DNA of 64,000 nucleotides from Absidia repens (lineage: Eukaryota; Mucoromycota; Mucoromycetes; Mucorales; Cunninghamellaceae), in the NCBI GenBank assembly GCA_002105175.1, contig MCGE01000010.1, positions 186,001-250,000 on the forward strand, in the 5' to 3' direction. Below, one piece after another: positions 57,074-64,000 of the stretch (position 1 is the first letter of the stretch; each line of letters starts with the position of its first letter). The notes under the pieces are model-generated. The model ran no database searches, was not told the DNA's origin, and worked only from the letters and a program-made list of their open reading frames with translations. The position numbers and the translations under genes were made by a program.

Positions 57074-58060
57074 TGTAGTACTGTTAAATCAAACACTTGT
57101 TTATGTTAACGCTGTCTTAGTTTAGATCCATTAGTTTATTCCTTCATATTCCTCAATAAAAAGATGTAGAATTATTTGCATTTATACCATATTTATACTT
57201 GTTAATTGTATCATTGATGAAACTGTATGATGTATGAGTGTGGATATAAAAAGGCAGGTGCAGATTCATTTTTTTAATAGGCATAAAAGAGCTTTTTATA
57301 TGCTGATGTACTGTCAGGGCAGGAAATTTATCAAACGCAGGTTTGATGTTGGTGGACCGATGATGCACTGTGTAGCACTAGAATAAAAATAAAAAAATAA
57401 TAATTACAGACACTTTGGCAAAAAGGGGGCTGTATCATGGGTACCTCAAAGTGCATCAATTTTCACCTCCCACTGTACGTACTGTATATAACTTACTAAC
57501 CCTAGCTAAGACTTCATTACTCTACACAACTAGCGTGCGTAATACAAATCTTATTATCACATATTGACATTTCACTCCACTTTCGATAATTTCTGTCACT
57601 TGGTAACTCTATATATCAACCCACTCAAAAGCTTTTTTTTTTTCAATAAACAATTGGATAACATAACATGTTAGTTTGATCACTGGTACACAACCATTAG
57701 AGAGAGAGTGTTCTATTAAAGAGAGGTGGAGGTAAAAGCTTACTTAAGATAAAGATCTATGACTTTGAAATATCCTTCCATTCCTCCACTCTCATCCCTG
57801 TATCAATGTCGCCGCTACTTTTATTTCCTTTTCTGCCATCATAGACTACACTTTTTAGACAAACTGTAATTGCCATATACTATACACACCATTGCTACTC
57901 TATATAATCCACTCAAGCGCGAAATGCAGAAGAAACAGACACCAAAATATTCTGTAGTGTACTTTTTTTTTTTTTTTTACAGAAGCACATCCCTTTCTTC
58001 CTACACATAAATACATACACAGACAACACACACACACAGGTTTTTTTTTACTCATGCCCA
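57074..58060. other. Intergenic, no gene seen
   Basis: 3' flank of the ankyrin gene with AATAAA at about 57152, then AT-rich sequence, a T17 run at 57963-57980 with TTTACAG after it and a CA tract at 58028-58038. Parts may belong to the outer side of repeat F. Confidence 0.4.
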
Positions 58061-58450
58061 TTCAACTAGACGATAATAGGCATGGAAGAGATGAATGATA
58101 AAAATACAGGACATGTTTAATTCAGATATGTATACAGTGTAGACTATGAGAACTAACAATAACATAAGCTAATGGCAGTATTCTAAGATGAAGGCTAATC
58201 TAACGGAGGTTGGAAATCATGAATCCAAAATGAAAGGGTTTCCCCATGATGTTTGTGTTGCATTTTTGAAAATGCCCCTAATTCAAGTTCTAACACTAAT
58301 CCTAGATCACCAAGTACCCCAATGAGGCTTGCCATCATATCATTCGGGCTTTCATGAAGGAAAAAAAGAAAAAAGAAAGGAAGAGAGGGAAAAAAATTGG
58401 TATGTAAATCATGTGTGCGGAGCCTGAAATGACATTTTTACACCTAAACG
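58060..58450 (+). repeat. Dispersed repeat family, copy F (+ orientation, variant subfamily)
   Basis: Core at 58229-58248 (AATGAAAGGGTTTCCCCATG). After it comes ATGTTTGTGTTGCATTTTTG and AAATGCCCCTAATTCAAG instead of the CATGTTGTAATCCC of copies B-E; only copy G shares this variant. Then TCTAACACTAATCCTAGATC and the inner end CATGTGTGCGGAGCCTGAAA at about 58411. The left part is shorter or more diverged than in A, B and D. Non-coding. Confidence 0.72.
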
Positions 58451-58685
58451 TTATCCTATATTTCCCTTTTCAGCACACAGAAAAATACCCATTGACGACG
58501 CCCTAAGCACGATGGTTGGGCCCCAAGGGGCTGTTTACCATAGTGCGATATGGCGGAAGCTCTAATCTCTTCCCATCAAAACCCACACTTCAAAAAAAAA
58601 AACTCTGATACCCAATAAATCGAAAGATTTCCCAAAGCTTCAGCGGATCGCTAGAGCATTTCATTGAATAAATCAAGGCATAGAC

Positions 58686-58717
<32 letters not shown>

Positions 58718-58774
58718 CTAAAATAAAAATACTATTCTAAAAGAGCTAACATAATCTAATCAAATTAAATCTAA
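58451..58774. other. Spacer with AAT microsatellite
   Basis: 324 bp between repeat F and the stop of the CMD-like gene, with a TAA repeat at about 58687-58714. It includes the 3' UTR of the minus-strand gene. Confidence 0.5.
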
Positions 58775-59663
58775 CTATTTTTTCACTGGCAGCAGGCAAT
58801 ACCCTTGATGATTGTAAAAACGACACAGATTTTCCACAATGGTTTCAAGACTAGAAAGTTGTTGTTCGGTAGCACCATGATGGATCGCACCATAATAGTG
58901 ACCCTTGACTTGCGCAGGAAGGTCTTGCACCATCAAGCCCGCCATCACTACGAAACTGGTATCGAGAGCACCAACCCGATCCACATTCGATAACACTTTG
59001 CCATAGGTATCCTCCAGTGCTAGTTGTGCCAAGTCGGGATAATCCTTTTCTAAATTGTTGAGTACCCGTGACGCATGTCGATCGTAGATTTTGTTGAAGA
59101 GTGCCGTGCCACGTTGCCTTTGATCCACAATATCTTGCCATTCAGTCGTTGGCCTGTTGGGAAAAGAAATTGGTAATCCCTCCCCGGGAAGTAGGATGGA
59201 ATCGTCAATATATGCATTAATATTGGGGGTTTTTTTTCGCTTCCTTTGATAGTTTACCTTATGGTGGATGTTGGTAAGTTGTCTTTGACATCGTTTGGAA
59301 TTGCTGCTTGTAGTTGGCCCAGAGCATTGATCACTTTGGGGATGCCGACAATGGCTGAGCTTTTGAATATACCTTCCTTGAGACGCAGTATCAGTGTTTC
59401 ACGATCCTTCATGTTGGTCACACTCAAATTAACCTGTTGGTACAATTGAGAAATATCTTGAGGGTAATTCAACGTCGTAATGACTACTGCCTATACTTCA
59501 TTGTAACGATATGGAAGAGTAGAAAAGGTGAGATATTGAGGTGTTGTATTTGCTTGGTAAAATTGTATTTCCAACTTACAGCAGCAAGGTACCATGATTC
59601 AGAATTTATGTTGCTTGTTTTGTATAGTTTTGGTAATTCAGATAGTAGTGAAGCTAAAGTCAT
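58775..59663 (-). CDS. Carboxymuconolactone decarboxylase/AhpD-like family protein
   Basis: Three exons: MTLASLLSELPKLYKTS..WYLAA, then VVITTLNYPQDISQLYQQV to DNLPTSTI, then WQDIVDQRQRGTALFNKIY to GYCLLPVKK, about 225 aa. The family hallmark is RLKEGIFKSSAIVGIPKVINAL and, later, VMAGLMVQDLPAQVKGHYYGAIHHGA. The AhpD CxxC redox motif is absent, as in many fungal members, so peroxidase activity is doubtful; the reaction is unknown. No clear organelle signal, though the first 28 residues could form an amphipathic helix. The gene sits alone between repeats F and G; the inner end of G starts only about 30-60 bp upstream of the ATG, so its promoter must overlap the repeat. Confidence 0.8.
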
Positions 59664-59689
59664 GATAATAGTTTTTGAAAGAGGTGAAA

Positions 59690-60260
59690 TGATTTTTTTT
59701 CGGACATCCAATCAATTTTTTTGGGGGGAGGAGATTCCAAGCTGCCAAGCTGCCAACACAATAAACTTGGAATATTCAATTTCCGCTTTAAGAATCTATT
59801 CCTTCTTCCTTTTTTTTTTTCAAATATTATTTCACATTGAATCCTCAATGGGAGGCCACTGATGATCTTGGATTAGCATTAGAACCTAAATCAGGGGCAT
59901 TTTAAGAATGCAGTACAAACATCATGGGGAAACCCATTCATTTTGGATACAGGATTTAGGATCAGCTTTAGATAGTCTTCTTCTTTAAAATAGTGATATA
60001 TATTGCCATTAGAGTATAGTTTAATATTAGTTGTCATAGTCTATATCTATATGTGAATAAAATGCTTCTTGTATCTTTACAATCGGGCTCTCTCATATCT
60101 TTTTACAAACCTCTTTTTTTACAATGGCCCCAACCCCTTTAGCTTAGCACTGCTCGTCCCTGCTTATGCGCTAGTTATAAGCGTTCAACAAAATACGTCT
60201 TATTACAACACCCTTTCATCATTTACATCTACCATACATTCTTATTTCATTTAAATATTA
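59690..60260 (-). repeat. Dispersed repeat family, copy G (- orientation, variant subfamily)
   Basis: Reverse core at about 59922-59944 (CATCATGGGGAAACCC, then ATTCATTTTGG). Left of it, GGGGCATTTTAAGAATGCAG and TACAAACAT match the complement of the variant in copy F. The inner end (TATTCAATTTCCGCTTTAAG at 59775-59794, preceded by GCCAACACAATAAAC) matches the centre of copy A. The outer part has CTCTCTCATATC, CCCCTTTAGCTTAGCACTGC and GCGTTCAACAAAAT, complementary to the left side of copy A. Non-coding. Confidence 0.75.
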
Positions 60261-60766
60261 ACATAATAGTCTGCTTACTATTGAATGGTTGAAGCAAACG
60301 ATATAAAAAAAAATAAAAAAATAGAAAAGGAGAGTCAATGTCAAGTATCATCTGTCTACAGCAACTATCTTCTTCGTCTGTTTAAATTTGACTAAATCTT
60401 GTCCACATTCTTGCGCTTTCAGATTCATCGACACTTTCCAAGACTTTAGCAAGGCATACATATTCTCTTGCCCCCCATACCAAAATACGATATATTACGA
60501 CACTCTTCCCCATAAATATATCAAAACGTAATATGTGCAGTATTTCAAACCAGCAGTTTTTTAAAACCCAGTCCTTCCCACATTCATGCAAAATGAAAAA
60601 AAAAGTAAAAGAATCAAAGTTTATTAATTAAAGAAGGCTAAAATCGAAAGTAATAACTAAGCTAAGAAAAAGCACTAATACTAACATCAATACTAATACT
60701 AAAGGGGAATACAGGGATACAAATATAGAGACATTCCATAAATAAAAAAAAAAAAAAAAAAAAAAA
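60261..60766. other. Intergenic, no gene seen
   Basis: AT-rich spacer; the right part is the 3' flank of the next minus-strand gene with A-rich runs (60747-60766). Confidence 0.45.
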
Positions 60767-63592
60767 TCAAGATGCTGCAGTCGTGAATGAAGATGAGATA
60801 GAGAGTGCAGGATTATTTTGGTGTTGTTGCATTTGAGGTTGCTGGCACTGATGTTTATCGGTCGGTGGTAGCGGGTGCGTATTGCTGCTTATAGGAAGGA
60901 CGGTTGTTGTCAAAGGAGATTCTGCTTCTGATAGATTATATGATTTTGCCGTATCATTTTCAAAAGGAGTTGGTACATTTTCAGTGACTGTTGCTGTGGG
61001 CGTGGAAGACTGACGAAGCGCTTGCTGTGATGCTGATGATGCAGTTGTTACCGTTGTTGTGCCACTATGATAAACAAGAGGAGGGGGTGTGACGCAGTTG
61101 CCACCCGGAGTCGCATCCTTGCCTTCATGATAGTCCTCCGTGCAAATAGGTGTCCATCGATTCGCCATATGCTGGTGCTGTCCATAAGCATTGCCTCCGC
61201 CCTCGCCGCTGCTGCTACTGCTGCTATCATCTTCATCATTTTCCCTATAATATCTGTTGCTTAGTGGGTTGTCATTCTCGTCTACGGTTTGTCCCTGCCC
61301 ATACGAATAGTGATGATCATGATGATGTTGCTGCTGCTGCTGCTGCTGTTGTTGTTGTTGTTGTTGTGCGTGATGGTGATCATAGGTCCGTTCCTCTTCC
61401 AATTCTTGTACAATCATCATGGCCCGTTGCATCACCGCCCTAGAGCTTGCCAGTTGAAGATGCCGATACAGGTCCATCATTTGCCATTCCAGAGACTGAA
61501 GTCCGCTTTGTGTTTCTTGATACCGTAGCCGAGTATGCATCAGTAGGTCCTGATAGAATTGGCTGGCAATTTTTCCAAGGTGGAACGAGAGTTTGTCTAC
61601 CGAAACACTAGTAAAAGGTGCCACCACTGTTGAATCATTACCATGTCTACCATTGTTCCAATCCGCATTGTCCGTATCGTCTTCGTATTCGCCATTGCTG
61701 CCATGACCGTGCATTGCTTGGGATACAAAATGCCTTGTTCGGTTGAAAGTGCCACTGTGACGCTGTATATTTGATGATGATGACGGTCGCGGTTGGATAA
61801 AACGAGAGGGCTGGCTATACGCATTGTTGTTATCGATCCCCTCATCAATCATTGCAGGTGATGCATGTTCATCGAGAGGTGCAGATGTGTCGGATGCATT
61901 TCTCCCGTAGTCTGGCGCCGTCGTGGTAGTAGTAGTAGGTGATGCTGATGATGCTGAGGCTCTTGGAGTGGGCGTTGCTGTCTTTCGATGCTGCTGATAC
62001 CCCGTGTTTTTTCTCCTGATTGTTGACGTTGTTTTTGACGGCATGATTCCTGTTTGATCCTGCTGATGATGGTGGTATTGTGGTTGTACACGCTTCAGGA
62101 AAGACGATTGGTGGTGCTGATGCTGCTTGCTTCTATTGTTGTTGCTGCTGCTGATATTTGTGCTAGTGATGCTGGTACGTCTTCGAAACAAACCAAAAAA
62201 GAGCGGATTATACGGATGCCTTGCCTTTAATAGATCGGGCAATTGCCAAGGTGCAGGAGCAAAGGAAGGGATAGGAATAGGATGATGCCATAACATATGC
62301 GGTGTTGTCATCGATAAACGAAAAGGTGTAAGTACAGCCATTGAAGAAGAAGTAGGGGACGGCGATTGTGAGGACGGTGGTAGTGCTGGGACCGAAAGTA
62401 TTCGAGGAGTTGAAATAGATGATGTAGGCACAATATCAGTTGTTGACGAATGATGCCTATAATGATGTTGCTGTTGATGTAGTGCTGGGACATCATCAAA
62501 ATCATTTTTGTCTTGATGCTCTTCCAAATCTGTATCTTCCATAATAGTTGTTCCGGCTGCGTCCTCATCAAAAATCCGTGTAGATAATCGTTTGATGTGT
62601 GTCATGGTATAAAACGGCTGTGCTTTTCGAACCTGGGCGTCGATTTGAGCCAGGTGATGATGTGCAGTGGAGGCAAACAAAGAAGCAAAGACATCGCATA
62701 GCTGGTTCACTGTTTCAATAATGTCACTGGAAGAGAGCTGATGGCTGTCAAAGATAATTTGCCGTGTTCCAATTTTTCCATGCTGAAGTCCAAGTTGCCC
62801 ATAGTTGTGTTTGTCGACGGTCACTGTGTATGCACCAGGTGGGTAATCAAACGTTGTTAGTATAGAAGCCAAGATATCCGCAGCTGTGGAAGAAGAGGAC
62901 TGTAGTAATGATGCTGGAATGAGCGATGAGGGTTTTGTTGATGATGGTGCTGTAGATTTTTTATGATTGTTGCCTGAAGATGATGCCCGTTTTTTCACTG
63001 TTGAGAGACGATGAGGCAAAGAAGAAAGAGACGGGATGAGGACAATATTTTTGTTGCTACTAATATTGGCGGTAGTCTGATGGTTATTACCATTATCGTG
63101 ATCGTGGTAAAGCCATGACTGAGTCAAAAGGGTGATGTCGTCCAGAATTAATAAGATATGTTGGTTTTCCCTTGCTTTGAGTTCCCATTGCTGCTTCAGA
63201 CGATGCCAATCTCCAATATACTGATTTGTCAATATTTCATCGAGCAGTCGCATGTTTCGGTTTTGACAAGCGTTCCCATAATGTTGTAAAATATCATGAA
63301 TTGCACGCGCTAAAGCTCGTCGTAACTGAATATTGTTGTTTCGATCCACCGTTGGTAAGAGAGTTTGCACTTGTTGTACCGTTTGCCGTATTCGTTGTAA
63401 GTCTTCCCATTCAATAACGTTTTGATCCACACAAAATTGTTGCTGAGCATCCGAGCAAAATGCTGTCAAGAGTTCATCCAATTCTTGATAAAGTTCGTCC
63501 TTGGTAATGGGAGCCGTGAAGCTACATTCACCGTCGTCATGCTGGTGAAGAGGATTGCTGCTTACTGGAGGAATGTCATTTTCAATTGTCAT
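60767..63592 (-). CDS. Large protein of unknown function with Gln/His-rich tracts
   Basis: An uninterrupted frame; the ATG at 63592 gives 941 aa beginning MTIENDIPPVSSNPLHQ. The frame is open further upstream to 63784, but that part is T-rich leader (Phe/Tyr-rich translation) and is rejected. Residues about 25-170 are alpha-helical and conserved-looking (ITKDELYQELDELLTAF, IEWEDLQRIRQTVQQVQ, LRRALARAIHDILQHYG, NQHILLILDDITLLTQSW). A second block is GAYTVTVDKHNYGQLGLQHG, then FDSHQLSSSDIIETVNQLCD; a third is VDKLSFHLGKIASQFYQDLL to SRAVMQRAMMIVQELEEE. Between them are long Ser/Thr/Pro, Gln and His tracts. I do not recognise the family. Confidence 0.7.
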   Translation of the reverse strand: MTIENDIPPVSSNPLHQHDDGECSFTAPITKDELYQELDELLTAFCSDAQQQFCVDQNVIEWEDLQRIRQTVQQVQTLLPTVDRNNNIQLRRALARAIHDILQHYGNACQNRNMRLLDEILTNQYIGDWHRLKQQWELKARENQHILLILDDITLLTQSWLYHDHDNGNNHQTTANISSNKNIVLIPSLSSLPHRLSTVKKRASSSGNNHKKSTAPSSTKPSSLIPASLLQSSSSTAADILASILTTFDYPPGAYTVTVDKHNYGQLGLQHGKIGTRQIIFDSHQLSSSDIIETVNQLCDVFASLFASTAHHHLAQIDAQVRKAQPFYTMTHIKRLSTRIFDEDAAGTTIMEDTDLEEHQDKNDFDDVPALHQQQHHYRHHSSTTDIVPTSSISTPRILSVPALPPSSQSPSPTSSSMAVLTPFRLSMTTPHMLWHHPIPIPSFAPAPWQLPDLLKARHPYNPLFFGLFRRRTSITSTNISSSNNNRSKQHQHHQSSFLKRVQPQYHHHQQDQTGIMPSKTTSTIRRKNTGYQQHRKTATPTPRASASSASPTTTTTTAPDYGRNASDTSAPLDEHASPAMIDEGIDNNNAYSQPSRFIQPRPSSSSNIQRHSGTFNRTRHFVSQAMHGHGSNGEYEDDTDNADWNNGRHGNDSTVVAPFTSVSVDKLSFHLGKIASQFYQDLLMHTRLRYQETQSGLQSLEWQMMDLYRHLQLASSRAVMQRAMMIVQELEEERTYDHHHAQQQQQQQQQQQQQHHHDHHYSYGQGQTVDENDNPLSNRYYRENDEDDSSSSSSGEGGGNAYGQHQHMANRWTPICTEDYHEGKDATPGGNCVTPPPLVYHSGTTTVTTASSASQQALRQSSTPTATVTENVPTPFENDTAKSYNLSEAESPLTTTVLPISSNTHPLPPTDKHQCQQPQMQQHQNNPALSISSSFTTAAS

Positions 63593-64000
63593 CACTTTTA
63601 TATATATACATATAAAAGGTATGAATGTAAAAATAAAATAATCAGAAGAAAAAGGAAAAGGAAAATAAGAAAAGCGAGGAAAAAAAAAAAAAAGAGACGT
63701 GAAAAGTTTATAAAGCAAAAAAAAGGAGTAATAAAAAAGCGGCCTTTCCATTTTTGGACAAAATTGAGAAAGATTCCCCGTCATTTCTTCTATTATTTGC
63801 CTCTAATAATAAGGGGAAAAAATCTTCAACAATATCCAACCTAGTGCTTCAAAAAAAAAAAAAAAAAAATATTAAAAGTATGGGCTTGCATTTCTTTATA
63901 CTTTAATACATTGAAACATTTCAAAGGAGGGGTGGAGGGGCGCTGATTTGCCATGGAAGAAGTAAAAATGGCCCCGCAGCGTTTTGACTTAATTTTAGAT
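63593..64000. other. Promoter side of the large gene, window end
   Basis: A/G-rich tract at 63640-63735 (T/C-rich on the sense strand of the gene), AT-rich beyond it. Nothing recognisable to the window end. Confidence 0.4.

Noticed and set aside
63593..63784. N-terminal extension of the large gene at 60767
   Set aside because: Phe/Tyr-rich translation of a T/C-rich leader; the ATG at 63592 begins normal-composition protein.
1..64000. CRISPR arrays, phage or bacterial insertion sequences
   Set aside because: Spliced nuclear fungal genes throughout; no spaced direct-repeat arrays, no integrase or transposase frame, no bacterial-type operons.

Overview
The window is a gene-dense, AT-rich piece of a fungal nuclear chromosome. 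Genes carry many short GT-AG introns (about 60-120 bp, often with long T tracts), encode poly-Gln/His/Ser/Thr runs, and lie on both strands with compact divergent and convergent neighbours. This gene style, a trifunctional C1-THF synthase, ATG12, a Sfp1/JAZF1-type zinc-finger protein and receptor-like 7-TM paralogues all point to Mucoromycota, most likely Mucorales. The genus cannot be fixed from the sequence alone.

Layout. 1-13 kb: 3' end of a Cdt1-like replication licensing factor, a type II membrane protein with an adhesin-like beta domain, a fold-back repeat, ATG12, a coiled-coil protein, a NIPA-type Mg2+ transporter, and TRM82/WDR4. 14-23 kb: a protein with an SOS-type tandem histone fold but no catalytic domain, then a 7-TM gene bracketed by two inverted repeats. 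23-31.7 kb: C1-THF synthase, a 72-aa Cox14-like protein divergent from a FAM210/DUF1279 mitochondrial protein, and an SVOP-like MFS transporter. 32.4-38.4 kb: a second 7-TM paralogue, a mucin-stalk/TM/SH3 protein and the zinc-finger regulator. 39-50.3 kb: a decayed gene, a repeat, a TVP15-like Golgi protein, a MARVEL-like protein, an AF4/AFF-like protein and a GPI-anchored fasciclin protein. 51-64 kb: repeats, RPS20 and mevalonate kinase in divergent arrangement, an ankyrin protein, a carboxymuconolactone-decarboxylase-like gene bracketed by repeats, and a large unidentified protein.

The most unusual structure is a dispersed non-coding repeat family with eight arms in seven places. All arms share a core reading ATGAAAGGGTTTCCCCATG. 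Orientation alternates strictly (+ - + - + - + -), so every consecutive pair is an inverted pair with its CACGTG-type ends facing inward. At 3.0-4.2 kb the two arms are joined as a near-palindrome. At 58-60.3 kb a pair sharing private sequence variants encloses one complete gene. This looks like the terminal inverted repeats of a non-autonomous element family that can enclose host genes.

Most genes are housekeeping and independent of each other; no metabolic cluster is seen. Functional neighbours that may share control are the divergent pairs RPS20/mevalonate kinase and Cox14-like/FAM210. Exon boundaries were read by eye from splice signals and frame; domain names rest on recognised motifs, not on database searches.
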